Positions 15,540 through 24,535 of a DNA stretch of 64,000 bases are shown here, piece by piece. The notes beneath the pieces were generated by a model. It ran no database searches. It saw only the letters and a program-made list of their open reading frames with translations, and was not told the origin of the DNA. Made by a program: the position numbers and the translations under genes. Positions within the stretch are counted from its first letter, which is position 1; each line of letters begins with the position of its first letter. Origin of the DNA: Streptomyces paradoxus. GTDB taxonomy: Bacteria; Actinomycetota; Actinomycetes; Streptomycetales; Streptomycetaceae. The stretch is taken from NCBI RefSeq assembly GCF_014202475.1, contig NZ_JACHGV010000004.1, positions 558,001 to 622,000 on the forward strand, read 5' to 3'.

Positions 15540-16826
15540 TCAGCGGACCGATGTGCCGTCCTCGCGCAGCTGCATCTGCGGCCGGCCCGTCACCAGCAGC
15601 CAGGCCGGCAGCGAGGCGACGCAGAGCAGGGCGATGACGCCGGGCTCGGCGACCAGCACCGCGGCGACGAACAGGCTGATCCAGCCCTGCCGCGTGACCG
15701 CCAGCAGCACCCCGAGCACACCGGCGGACACGCCCACCGAGGGATGCACCCCGGACACCAGGGCGTGCGCGCACAGCCCGAGGGCGGTGCCGACGAACAC
15801 GGCGGGGAAGATCCGTCCGCCGCGGAAACCGCAGGACGCGGCGACGACCAGCGCGGCCAGCTTCACCACCGTCATCACGGCGAACTCCCCGGCCGACCAG
15901 CCGTCCGGGTCGTGCGCCAGCGTGGCGATCTCGTCGAGTCCCTTGAACAGCGTCAGATGGCCGCCCGCCGCCGCGAGAGCGCCGAGCACGATCCCGCCCG
16001 CGGGCAGCATCAGCATCGGGTGCTTCAGTCGCCGGAACGCCCCGTGGACGTAGGGGAAGGCCCGCACCGCGCAGAGGGCGAGCAGCGCGCCCGCCCCGGC
16101 GACCACGACCGCCGCCAGCAGGTCGGACCACCCCGGCCTGCCGAAGGACGGCAGGTTCAGGTCGAAGCTCGGGTGATCGAGGAGGGCGACGGTCAGGGAA
16201 CCGGCGGCCGCTGCGGTCAGCGGCGCGAAGAGGTTGTCCCACAGCATGCCGCGGGTCTCCTGCCGGGCCAGCAGCTCGGAGATCGCCAGCGCGGCCGCCA
16301 CCGGGGTGCCGAACAGCGCGCCGATGGTCGCCGCCTCCGCCAGCGCCGGCCAGACCCGGCCGGGCGCCCGGGGGATCAGCCGGCCGCCCAGCCAGACCGC
16401 CAGACCGACGTTCACGGCGATGATCGGATTCTCGGGGCCGAGACTCGGGCCGCCCGCCAGCATCAGCGCGGTCGCCAGCACCAGCCCGGGCAGCACGGCG
16501 GGCGGCAGGACGGGGGCCTCCAGTCCGAGGGTGGCGGGATCCGGGCCCGCGTGCCCCGGCACCTTCCACACCACCAGCCCGACCGCGAGGCCGGTCGCGA
16601 CGAGCACCACGAACATCCACGCCACGGAGTACCGGCCGATCCCCAGCGCGTCGGGCAGCGGCCCCCAGAGCACGTCCTGGAGTTCTTCGGCGGCGGTCTC
16701 CACCCCGACCAGGACCAGGCTGGACAGGACTCCCACGGCCAGGGCGGGCAGGATCGTCGGCACCAGGGTGCGGGCGGGAGTCGCGGGGGTGACGGAGGGC
16801 GCCTGCTGCGCGGGATCCTGGACCAC
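15540..16826 (-). CDS. YfeO-type ClC ion-transport protein
   Basis: 428 aa if it starts at the GTG at 16826, six bases after a TATGGT -10, which gives a leaderless mRNA; the frame is open further to 16868 and GTG 16832 is also possible. About ten to twelve membrane segments. ClC landmarks: HAGPDPATLGLEAPVLPP, the gating-Glu motif SLGPENPIIAVN, GTPVAAALAISE, and SGFRGGRIFPAVFVG. These match my memory of E. coli YfeO closely. In ClC antiporters the gating Glu allows Cl-/H+ exchange. Neighbour of glutamate decarboxylase. Confidence 0.85.
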   Translation of the reverse strand: MVQDPAQQAPSVTPATPARTLVPTILPALAVGVLSSLVLVGVETAAEELQDVLWGPLPDALGIGRYSVAWMFVVLVATGLAVGLVVWKVPGHAGPDPATLGLEAPVLPPAVLPGLVLATALMLAGGPSLGPENPIIAVNVGLAVWLGGRLIPRAPGRVWPALAEAATIGALFGTPVAAALAISELLARQETRGMLWDNLFAPLTAAAAGSLTVALLDHPSFDLNLPSFGRPGWSDLLAAVVVAGAGALLALCAVRAFPYVHGAFRRLKHPMLMLPAGGIVLGALAAAGGHLTLFKGLDEIATLAHDPDGWSAGEFAVMTVVKLAALVVAASCGFRGGRIFPAVFVGTALGLCAHALVSGVHPSVGVSAGVLGVLLAVTRQGWISLFVAAVLVAEPGVIALLCVASLPAWLLVTGRPQMQLREDGTSVR

Positions 16827-16870
16827 GCGCACACCATAAACGCCGCAAAGCGGACAATTCGCAAACACGC

Positions 16871-16901
16871 TTGCACCTCACGTGGCGTGAGGCCCGACCG
16901 T
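16871..16901 (+). promoter_or_regulatory. MerR/TipA-type promoter with operator
   Basis: -35 TTGCAC (16871-16876), then 19 bp, then -10-like GACCGT (16896-16901). The long spacer is diagnostic for MerR-family activated promoters. It contains the dyad CCTCACG-TGG-CGTGAGG (16876-16892), closely resembling the tipA operator as I remember it. The bound activator would twist the promoter into a productive shape. Confidence 0.8.
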
Positions 16902-16925
16902 GGAGCACGGAAGAAGGGAGCGGAA

Positions 16926-17687
16926 GTGAACTACTCCGTGGGACAGGTCGCGGGCTTCGCCGGCGTCACGGTGCGCACGCTGCACCACTACGACGACATC
17001 GGCCTGCTCGTCCCGAGCGAACGCAGCCACGCGGGCCACCGGCGCTACAGCGACGCCGACCTCGACCGGCTGCAGCAGATCCTGTTCTACCGGGAGCTCG
17101 GCTTCCCGCTCGACGAGGTCGCCGCCCTGCTCGACGACCCGGACGCGGACCCGCGCGCCCACCTGCGCAGGCAGCACGAACTGCTGACCGCCCGGATCGA
17201 GAAGCTGCGGAAGATGGCGGCGGCCGTGGAGCACGCCATGGAGGCACGCACGATGGGACTCAACCTCACACCCGAGGAGAAGTTCGAGGTCTTCGGGGGC
17301 AAGGACCCGGAGCAGTACGCCGAGGAGGTGGAGGCGCGCTGGGGCGACACGGACGCGTACGCCGAGTCGCAGCGCCGCACCGCGAGCTACACCAAGGAGG
17401 ACTGGAAACGCGTCCAGGCCGAGGCCGCCGACTGGGGGGAGCGCTACGGCGCCCTGATGTCGGCGGGCGAGCCGCCCACCGGCGAGCCGGCCATGGCCCT
17501 GGCGGAGGAGCACCGGCAGCACATCTGCACGTGGTTCTACGAGTGCTCCCACGAGCTCCACCGCTGCCTGGGGGACATGTACGTCTCCGACGAGCGGTTC
17601 AAGGCGTTCTACGACGCGATGCGCCCCGGCCTCGCGGAGCACCTGAGGGACGCGATCGCCGCGAACGCGGCCCGTCACACCTCCTGA
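16926..17687 (+). CDS. tipA: TipA: thiopeptide-induced MerR-family regulator
   Basis: 253 aa from the GTG at 16926. Residues 1-70 are the MerR winged helix (VGQVAGFAGVTVRTLHHYDD, HRRYSDADLDRLQQIL), 75-109 a coiled coil, and 110-253 the thiopeptide-binding TipAS domain. Cys207 and Cys214, in YECSHELHRC, are at the positions that covalently trap thiopeptides such as thiostrepton in S. lividans TipAL. Met110 (base 17253) is preceded by GGAGG at 8 nt spacing, so the short form TipAS is probably also made here. A MerR-type promoter with dyad lies upstream. Confidence 0.92.
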   Translation: MNYSVGQVAGFAGVTVRTLHHYDDIGLLVPSERSHAGHRRYSDADLDRLQQILFYRELGFPLDEVAALLDDPDADPRAHLRRQHELLTARIEKLRKMAAAVEHAMEARTMGLNLTPEEKFEVFGGKDPEQYAEEVEARWGDTDAYAESQRRTASYTKEDWKRVQAEAADWGERYGALMSAGEPPTGEPAMALAEEHRQHICTWFYECSHELHRCLGDMYVSDERFKAFYDAMRPGLAEHLRDAIAANAARHTS

Positions 17688-17706
17688 TCCCTGCCCCGGG
17701 GGTGGT

Positions 17707-18072
17707 TCACTCCCGGGTCAGGACCACCGCCGTGCCGTACGCGCACACCTCGGTGCCCACGTCCGCGGCCTCCGTCACGTCGAAGCGGAACGCCAGGACG
17801 CCGTTGGCGCCCCGTGTGCGTGCCTGTTCGACGAGTCGGTCCATGGCCTGGTTGCGGGTCTGCACGAGCGTCTTGGTGAGCCCGCGCAGCTCGCCGCCGA
17901 CCATCGACTTCAGCCCGGCGCCGATCTGGCTCCCCAGGTGCCGGGAGCGCACGGTCAGGCCGAAGACCTCGCCGATCACCTCCCGCACGTGGTAGCCGGG
18001 TACGTCGTTCGTGGTGACGACGAGGACCTCGGGCTCCGGGCCCTGACCGCCGCCGTATTCATCGATGCCCAT
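17707..18072 (-). CDS. YbjQ/UPF0145 family protein
   Basis: 121 aa. Motifs VVTTNDVPGYHVREVIGEVF and ARTRGANGVLAFRFDV define the family, a pentameric fold sometimes labelled heavy-metal-binding. Function unknown. Convergent with tipA, 19 bp between stops. Confidence 0.85.
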   Translation of the reverse strand: MGIDEYGGGQGPEPEVLVVTTNDVPGYHVREVIGEVFGLTVRSRHLGSQIGAGLKSMVGGELRGLTKTLVQTRNQAMDRLVEQARTRGANGVLAFRFDVTEAADVGTEVCAYGTAVVLTRE

Positions 18073-18207
18073 GGTTCACAGCTTTGACCGGGACCGCGCA
18101 CAGTGCATCCTGAGTACGCCCATGGAACCTGGGCCATGACGGCTGCGTTGATACTTTGAGGCAGCCAGCCCCAGCCCGTACCCCACAGCAGCAGGAGCCA
18201 CATCCCC

Positions 18208-19074
18208 GTGACCACGCTTGCGCTCGGCCCCGAGTGGCTCAGCCCGGACTACCTGATCTCGACGTTCAGCCTGCCCGGCATCCTGCTCATCGTCTTCGCG
18301 GAGTCCGGTCTCTTCGCGTTCCTGCCGGGTGACTCCCTGCTGTTCACGGCGGGCCTCTTCGTGGCCGAGGGCACCTACATCACCCAGCCGCTGTGGCTGG
18401 TCTGCACGCTGATCGTGCTCGCCGCCGTCATCGGCGACCAAGTGGGCTACATGATCGGCAAGTTCCTGGGCCCGAAGCTCTTCAACCGTCCCAACTCCAA
18501 GCTCTTCAAGCAGGAGAACCTGGACAAGGCCCACGAGTTCATGGAGAAGTACGGCCCCAAGGCGATCGTCCTGGCCCGCTTCGTCCCCATCGTGCGCACC
18601 TTCGCCCCCATCGTGGCCGGCGCCGGCCGCATGAAGTACCGCACGTTCCTCACGTACAACATCATCGGCGGCATCGCCTGGGGCACCGGCGTCACCCTCG
18701 CGGGTTACTGGCTCGGCCAGATCGGCTTCATCAAGAAGAACGTCGAGTCGATCCTCATGCTGATCGTCCTGCTCTCCATCGTCCCGATCATCATCGAGTA
18801 CCTGCGCGACCGCTCGAAGAAGAAGCGCGCGGCGGCCGAGGCCCCCGAGCAGCGGCAGCAGCAGCCCCCCGCCATGGACGACGCCACGACCCAGCTCCGC
18901 CGCATCACCCCCGACGACCAGCCGCCCCACCAGCAGCCGCAGCAGCCCCCGTACGGCAACCGGAACGGCTACGACGACCAGCAGTACTACGGCCAGTACC
19001 CGCAGAGCCCGGGCTACGGCCAGCAGCAGCCCTACGGCACGCAGCAGGGGCCCTACAACAACGGCGGTTACTGA
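18208..19074 (+). CDS. DedA-family membrane protein with Gln/Tyr/Gly-rich tail
   Basis: 288 aa from the GTG at 18208 (AGGAG 11 nt upstream). Core of about 210 residues has the DedA motifs FxxESGLFAFLPGDSLLF, GDQVGYMIGK-x-LG and FVPIVRTFAPIVAGAGRM, with four to five membrane helices. DedA proteins are linked to membrane lipid (undecaprenyl-phosphate) flipping and proton balance. The last about 75 residues are a basic linker then a Gln/Pro/Tyr/Gly-rich disordered tail ending PYGTQQGPYNNGGY, probably cytoplasmic. Confidence 0.9.
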   Translation: MTTLALGPEWLSPDYLISTFSLPGILLIVFAESGLFAFLPGDSLLFTAGLFVAEGTYITQPLWLVCTLIVLAAVIGDQVGYMIGKFLGPKLFNRPNSKLFKQENLDKAHEFMEKYGPKAIVLARFVPIVRTFAPIVAGAGRMKYRTFLTYNIIGGIAWGTGVTLAGYWLGQIGFIKKNVESILMLIVLLSIVPIIIEYLRDRSKKKRAAAEAPEQRQQQPPAMDDATTQLRRITPDDQPPHQQPQQPPYGNRNGYDDQQYYGQYPQSPGYGQQQPYGTQQGPYNNGGY

Positions 19075-19143
19075 GCCGGCCGTCCCGTGGGGGCGGGGCG
19101 CCGCCCGCACCGCCCCGGAGGCCCACGGCCGCCGGCGGACCCC

Positions 19144-20841
19144 TCAGAAACCCCTGGTCCGCTTGGCGGCCCGCCGCTTCTCCGCCGACCCGATCCGCAG
19201 GAACATGCGGGAGATCTCCGACCCGAGATTCACCCCGATGGCGATGGCCATGGCGAGCGCCACCGCCGCGGACAGCGACACCAGCCCCTGGTCCACCTTG
19301 TTCTGCGCGATCGCCAGCAGCCCGAAGTACGTCGCGGAACCCGGCAGCAGGGGCCCGATCGCCGCGGTCGTGTAGGGCAGGGCGGAGGCGAACTGATAGC
19401 GCGACAGCAACTGCCCGAACAGCCCCACCAGTCCCGCCGCGGCCGCCGTGGACGCCACCGGCGAGATGTCCCCCACGTAGTGCATCGCGCCGTACACCAC
19501 CCACGCGACACCGCCGTTCAGCGTCACCCACAGCACGGTGGATCGTTCCTGCTGGAGCAGCACCGCGAACGCCAATGACAGCAGCATCGACGCGCCGATC
19601 ATCATCAGCGGGTCGTCGGAGGCCCCGAGCGCCTGGTCGGGGTTGAGCCGCGCCCCCAGCTGCACGCCGAAGTACAGCACCACCAGCACACCCGCGACGA
19701 TGCCGACGAAGAAGTACAGAACCTCCAGCAGCCGCGCGGACGCGGTGATGTAGAAGCCCGTCAGGCCGTCCTGCACACCCGCCACCAGCGCCCGCCCGGG
19801 CAGCAGCGCGAACAGCCCACCGGTGATGACCGCGGAGGCCTTCACGTCCACGTGGCCCAGCGTCAGCGCGACCCCTATCGCGGCCGGCGGCATCGCGGCC
19901 ACCGTGAACTGGTAGAACTCCGGCAGTCCGCGCCCCGCGCACAGCCACGCCAGCCGGTCACCGAGCATCGCGCCCAGCGCCGCCGCCACGAACACGATCA
20001 GGTCACCGCCCACGAGCACGGAGGCCGCACCGGCCAGCAGCCCGCTCGCACCGGTCAGCGCCCAGCCGGGGTAGGGGTGCCGGTTACGGCGGATCTCCGC
20101 CAGCCGCCGGTAGGCCTCCTCCAGGGAGACCGCCGCCTCGTGGTCGCTGAGGTCGTCCACCAGCTGGTACACCGCCGCCAGCCGCGTGTAGTCGGTGCCC
20201 CGGCGGCGCACGGTCCGCGACGCCGTGACCGGGTCGTCGACGAGGGACGGCTGGTAGGAGATCGCCAGCAGCGTGAAGGTGACGTTGGGCTCGCAGCGGT
20301 CCAGGCCGTACGACCGGCAGACGGCGAACATCGCCGCCTCCACGTCCTCGGCGCCCTCACCGCCCGCCAGCAGCAACTCGCCGATACGCAGCGTCAGGTC
20401 GAGCACGCGCGGCACCGCGGGGCCGCTCTCGTCGCTGCTGCGCTGGCTGATCTCCGGCGCCGGCCGCTCCGCCACCGGCATGCGCAGCATCGTGCGCATC
20501 CGGTCCTGCCAGGGCACGTCCTTGGTCAGGCTGACCACGGGGATCCCGCTCGGCGGTGTGAAGGCCGTCGGGGGATGCTTCGAGCTGTAGGTGCTCGGCG
20601 GGGTGAAGGCCGACCCCTCCTGCTCCGCCGCGGGCGCCGCATGGACGTCCAGCCCCCGCGGCACGGCGAACTCGGACGTCGTCTCCGACTCCGCGCCGGC
20701 CGTTCTGTGCAGGGCCAGGCCCTCGGGGATCGCGAACTCCGACGTCGTCGACATGTCCCCGTCGACGCCGGTCCCGGCCGGAGGCAGGAACGCACTCCTC
20801 GCCTCGTCCGTCTTCGGTTTGCGGTCCTCCGCGTCCGTCAC
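19144..20841 (-). CDS. ThrE-family threonine/serine exporter
   Basis: 565 aa from the GTG at 20841, preceded by GGGAG at 10 nt; the longer start is not supported. A hydrophilic N-terminus of about 130 residues contains a duplicated motif (TTSEFAIPEGLALH, then TTSEFAVPRGLDVH). Then DUF1212 (LDLTLRIGELLLAGGEGAED) and a DUF3815-like second half, in all about ten membrane helices. Exports L-threonine/L-serine in Corynebacterium; substrate here is inferred. Convergent with dedA. Confidence 0.88.
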   Translation of the reverse strand: MTDAEDRKPKTDEARSAFLPPAGTGVDGDMSTTSEFAIPEGLALHRTAGAESETTSEFAVPRGLDVHAAPAAEQEGSAFTPPSTYSSKHPPTAFTPPSGIPVVSLTKDVPWQDRMRTMLRMPVAERPAPEISQRSSDESGPAVPRVLDLTLRIGELLLAGGEGAEDVEAAMFAVCRSYGLDRCEPNVTFTLLAISYQPSLVDDPVTASRTVRRRGTDYTRLAAVYQLVDDLSDHEAAVSLEEAYRRLAEIRRNRHPYPGWALTGASGLLAGAASVLVGGDLIVFVAAALGAMLGDRLAWLCAGRGLPEFYQFTVAAMPPAAIGVALTLGHVDVKASAVITGGLFALLPGRALVAGVQDGLTGFYITASARLLEVLYFFVGIVAGVLVVLYFGVQLGARLNPDQALGASDDPLMMIGASMLLSLAFAVLLQQERSTVLWVTLNGGVAWVVYGAMHYVGDISPVASTAAAAGLVGLFGQLLSRYQFASALPYTTAAIGPLLPGSATYFGLLAIAQNKVDQGLVSLSAAVALAMAIAIGVNLGSEISRMFLRIGSAEKRRAAKRTRGF

Positions 20842-20912
20842 TGCCTGGCGCTCCCTGTACGACACGTGGGCCTCGTACCCCCCACAGCCTCAGTATGCGC
20901 ACAGACGGACGA

Positions 20913-20942
20913 ACGGGCCGCACGCGCAGGCGTGCGGCCCGT
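20913..20942 (-). terminator. Hairpin terminator of ppa
   Basis: Perfect 13-bp stem ACGGGCCGCACGC / GCGTGCGGCCCGT with loop GCAG, 18 bp past the ppa stop codon. Confidence 0.75.
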
Positions 20943-20960
20943 CGGCAACAGGGGAGGGGG

Positions 20961-21452
20961 TCAGTGACCGCCGCTCTCCTTGAAGCGCTTGTAGGACCGC
21001 TCGATCTCGATCTCGGCGTCCGTACGGCCCACCCAGTTGGCGCCCTCGACCGACTTGCCCGGCTCCAGGTCCTTGTAGACCTCGAAGAAGTGCTGGATCT
21101 CCAGCCGGTCGAACTCCGACACGTGGTGGATGTCCCGCAGGTGCTCCACGCGCGGGTCCGTCGACGGCACGCACAGCAGCTTGTCGTCGCCGCCCGCCTC
21201 GTCCGTCATGCGGAACATGCCGATCGCCCGGCAGCGGATCAGGCAGCCCGGGAACGTCGGCTCGTCGAGGATGACCAGCGCGTCCAGCGGGTCGCCGTCC
21301 TCGCCGAGGGTGTTCTCGACGAAGCCGTAGTCGGTCGGGTAGGCGGTCGAGGTGAAGAGTCGCCGGTCCAGGCGGATACGACCGGTCTCGTGGTCCACCT
21401 CGTACTTGTTGCGCGAACCCTTCGGAATCTCGATCGTGACGTCGAACTCCAC
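20961..21452 (-). CDS. ppa: Inorganic pyrophosphatase, family I
   Basis: 163 aa from the GTG at 21452, with GGAGG 8 nt upstream; this gives the usual N-terminus VEFDVTIEIPKGSRNKYEVD. Metal ligands in the DGDPLDALVILDEP loop; YPTDYGFVENTLGEDGDPLD is the family signature. Hydrolyses PPi to drive biosynthesis. Cytoplasmic, hexameric in relatives. Confidence 0.95.
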   Translation of the reverse strand: MEFDVTIEIPKGSRNKYEVDHETGRIRLDRRLFTSTAYPTDYGFVENTLGEDGDPLDALVILDEPTFPGCLIRCRAIGMFRMTDEAGGDDKLLCVPSTDPRVEHLRDIHHVSEFDRLEIQHFFEVYKDLEPGKSVEGANWVGRTDAEIEIERSYKRFKESGGH

Positions 21453-21531
21453 CGGTGGCTCCTCCATGATCAACACATAGTTCTGGTGGTTAAGTGTCCC
21501 TCACGCAGGTGTGTGATCGCGAAAGGGGCTG

Positions 21532-23118
21532 GTGGTCGTGCCAGAGCTGAGGCCTTGGCGGGCCGCGAAACCGCACGTGGTGCGGCTCGCGGATGCCGTA
21601 CGACCGCGCCTGGCCCGGGCCGCAGCAGCCACGAAACCACGGCTCGCGCGGCTCGCACGAGCCGGAAAACCGCAGGTCGCGAAGGTCGCGCGGCCGAAGA
21701 CCTGGCAGTACACCGCGGGCGCCGCCACCGCCGGACTCGCACTGACCGCCGGTGTGGTGACCGCCGCCGGTCCCTGGGACTCCTCGGGTCAGCGTACGGC
21801 CGAGCGGGACCGGGCAGTGGCCCTGGGCCGCGCGGGTGGCACAGATCACGGCAGTGCCCCCGGCGCCCCCGGCAGGCCCCGGCCCGCCCCCAGCGCCGGA
21901 CCGGTGCTGACCGGCCTCGGCGGCGTCAGCACCGTGAAGTCCGCCCCGGACGGCAAGGCCCTCGCCGACGCCCTCACGCCCCTGCTCAAGGACCCCGCCC
22001 TCGGCCCCCGGCCCGCCGCCGCGGTCATCGACGTGACCACCGGCAGGCGCCTGTTCGGCAAGGCCCCGGGCACCGTGCTCACGCCCGCTTCCACGACGAA
22101 GGTCGCCACGGCCGTCGCCGCGCTGTCCGCGATGGGCGCCGACCACCGCCTCACCACCCGCGCCGCGCTGGAACCCGACACGAAGGAAGTCGTCCTGGTC
22201 GGCGGCGGCGACCCCACGCTCACGGCCCGCAAGAGCGCCGACGGCGCGGCGAGCCTGCGCACCCTGGCCGCCGGGACGGCCGCGGCCCTCGCCGACCGGG
22301 GCGTGCGCGAGGTGACCCTCTCCTACGACAAGACCCGCTACGCGGGCGACGAAATGCACCCGATCGGGGTCGACGGCAATCTCGCCCTCGTCACTCCCCT
22401 GATGGCCGACGAGGGCCGCACGAACGACTCGGTCAGCGGCCCGGCCCAGCGCGTGGCGGACCCGGCGGCGGACGCGGCCCGCCGGTTCGGGGACCTCCTG
22501 AAGTCTCACGGCATCAAGACCACGGCCCCCGGCCCGTCCAAGGCCACGAACCGCGCCAAGACCCTCGCGACGGTCTCCTCGCCCCCGCTCTCCGCCATCG
22601 TCGAACGCATGCTGACCAACAGCGACAACGACATCGCCGAGGCCCTCGCCCGCCAGACGGCCATCGCCACGGGCAACCGGGCCGACTTCGCCGGCGCGGG
22701 CAAGGCCATCAGCTCCCAGCTGCGCAAACTCGGCCTCCCCGTGAAGGGCGCCGCCTTCAAGGACGGCAGCGGCCTGAACCGCGCCGACCGGCTGACCCCC
22801 GACCTCCTCACCGCCCTGCTCGCCAAGGCGGCCGACCCCTCCCACCCCGAGCTCCGGCCGGCCCTCACCGGCCTCCCCGTCGCCGGCTTCACCGGCACCC
22901 TGACCACCCGTTACACGGACGGAGCATCCGGCGTCGTCCGCGCCAAGACCGGCACTCTCTCCGGCGTCCACACCCTCGCGGGCACCCTGGTCGACGAGGA
23001 CGGCCGCCTGCTCGCCTTCGCGTTCATGGCCACGGACACGGACCCCGGCAGGCCGGCGGCGACCCAGCAGGCTCTGGACCGGATCGCGAGTGCGCTGGCG
23101 GCGTGCGGCTGCAGGTGA
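21532..23118 (+). CDS. dacB: D-alanyl-D-alanine carboxypeptidase / PBP4-type (DacB)
   Basis: 528 aa. Peptidase S13 motifs: SxxK at S187-T-T-K190 (TPASTTKVATAVAAL), SxN in TNSDNDIAEALARQ, and KTG in VRAKTGTLSGVHTLAG. A membrane segment at about 59-80 anchors it outside. The cytoplasmic N-terminus (residues 10-56) is a basic repeat of the form KPrlaRLARA. It trims or cleaves peptidoglycan cross-links. Divergent from ppa with 79 bp between starts. Confidence 0.92.
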   Translation: MVVPELRPWRAAKPHVVRLADAVRPRLARAAAATKPRLARLARAGKPQVAKVARPKTWQYTAGAATAGLALTAGVVTAAGPWDSSGQRTAERDRAVALGRAGGTDHGSAPGAPGRPRPAPSAGPVLTGLGGVSTVKSAPDGKALADALTPLLKDPALGPRPAAAVIDVTTGRRLFGKAPGTVLTPASTTKVATAVAALSAMGADHRLTTRAALEPDTKEVVLVGGGDPTLTARKSADGAASLRTLAAGTAAALADRGVREVTLSYDKTRYAGDEMHPIGVDGNLALVTPLMADEGRTNDSVSGPAQRVADPAADAARRFGDLLKSHGIKTTAPGPSKATNRAKTLATVSSPPLSAIVERMLTNSDNDIAEALARQTAIATGNRADFAGAGKAISSQLRKLGLPVKGAAFKDGSGLNRADRLTPDLLTALLAKAADPSHPELRPALTGLPVAGFTGTLTTRYTDGASGVVRAKTGTLSGVHTLAGTLVDEDGRLLAFAFMATDTDPGRPAATQQALDRIASALAACGCR

Positions 23119-23211
23119 CGGCCACCGGCGCCGCGTCCTCGCGGACCACCCCGGCAGCCCCCGGCCCTCGCCGCCCTGCCCCAGCGGTCGGCGCTCACGT
23201 ACGGTTGACGC

Positions 23212-24339
23212 ATGACGAGCATCGGTGGTGCTTCAACCGGCATGGTCGACTGGAATCTCGCGGTGGCGACCGCGACCCGGCTCGTACGGCCGGGCCCGGA
23301 GGTCAGTCGCGACGAGGCCCGGGCCGTCGTCGCGGAGCTGCGCCGGCATGCCAAGGCCTCGGAGGAACACGTCCGCGGATTCACCCTTCTGGGCACCGAG
23401 GAGGGGCACGACACCCCCGTCCTCGTCGTCGACCGCCCGGGCTGGATCCGGGCGAACGTCGCCGGGTTCCGGGAAATCCTCAGGCCCCTGCTCGACAAGA
23501 TGCAGGAACGGCGCGGCGACACCCCCGGCGGCTCGGTCATGAGCGCCGTCGGCGGCAAGGTCACCGGCGTCGAACTCGGCATGCTGCTGTCCTTCCTGGC
23601 CTCCCGCGTCCTCGGCCAGTACGAGACCTTCGCCCCGGCCACCCGCGAACTCCCGTCCGGCGCGAACGGCGGCGGCCGGCTCCTGCTCGTCGCCCCGAAC
23701 ATCGTTCACGTGGAGCGCGAACTCGACGTCGACCCGCACGACTTCAGGCTCTGGGTGTGCCTGCACGAGGAGACGCACCGCACCCAGTTCACCGCCGTGC
23801 CCTGGCTGCGGGACCACCTGGAGGGTGAGATCCAGGCGTTCCTCCAGGAGACCGACGTCGACCCCATGACCGTCCTGGAACGCGTCCGGGAAGCCGCCCA
23901 GACCCTCGCCGGAGGCCGTCCCGAGGCCGAGGAGGACGACGGCGGGCGCTCACTCGTCGAGATCGTCCAGACCCCCGCCCAGCGCGAGATCCTCGGCCGC
24001 CTCACGGCCGTGATGTCCCTGCTGGAGGGCCACGCCGACTTCGTGATGGACGGTGTCGGCCCGGCCGTCGTGCCGTCCGTCGGGGAGATCCGCGAGAAGT
24101 TCCAGCAGCGCCGCGCCAAGGGCGCCTCCCGCCTGGACCTGGCCCTGCGCAAGCTGCTCGGCCTGGACGCCAAGCTCCGCCAGTACCGGGACGGCGAACG
24201 CTTCGTGCGGGCCGTCGTCGACGAGGTCGGCATGGACGGCTTCAACCGCGTGTGGACCTCGCCCAACACCCTCCCCACCAAGTCGGAGATCGCCAAACCG
24301 GCGGACTGGGTCGCGCGGGTGCACCGCAGGGCCGAGTAG
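23212..24339 (+). CDS. Zinc-dependent metalloprotease-like protein (DUF2342)
   Basis: 375 aa. Zinc site HEETHRTQF (about residue 184), the HExxHxxQF form typical of the actinobacterial DUF2342 family annotated as coenzyme F420-region or zinc metalloproteases. GHADFVMDGVG later supplies a third ligand candidate. No signal peptide. -10 TACGGT (23200-23205) lies six bases before the ATG, so the mRNA is likely leaderless. Upstream of tilS in a conserved actinobacterial order. Confidence 0.85.
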   Translation: MTSIGGASTGMVDWNLAVATATRLVRPGPEVSRDEARAVVAELRRHAKASEEHVRGFTLLGTEEGHDTPVLVVDRPGWIRANVAGFREILRPLLDKMQERRGDTPGGSVMSAVGGKVTGVELGMLLSFLASRVLGQYETFAPATRELPSGANGGGRLLLVAPNIVHVERELDVDPHDFRLWVCLHEETHRTQFTAVPWLRDHLEGEIQAFLQETDVDPMTVLERVREAAQTLAGGRPEAEEDDGGRSLVEIVQTPAQREILGRLTAVMSLLEGHADFVMDGVGPAVVPSVGEIREKFQQRRAKGASRLDLALRKLLGLDAKLRQYRDGERFVRAVVDEVGMDGFNRVWTSPNTLPTKSEIAKPADWVARVHRRAE

Positions 24340-24535
24340 TGAACATCGCGGGAAGGTCGTGAAAGGAAACCGGCCGACGGCAGGCGAACGCCCCTCCAAT
24401 CACCCGTCCGAGGGACCGTGAGGCAGGGGTAGGCGTGCAATGCTCGGGGAACGGCCCGGTTCTGTCACCATCTACACACTCTGCGTGACCGACACGCGGG
24501 CTCACCCCCCGAAAACTTCATGAAGGGAACCGGAC

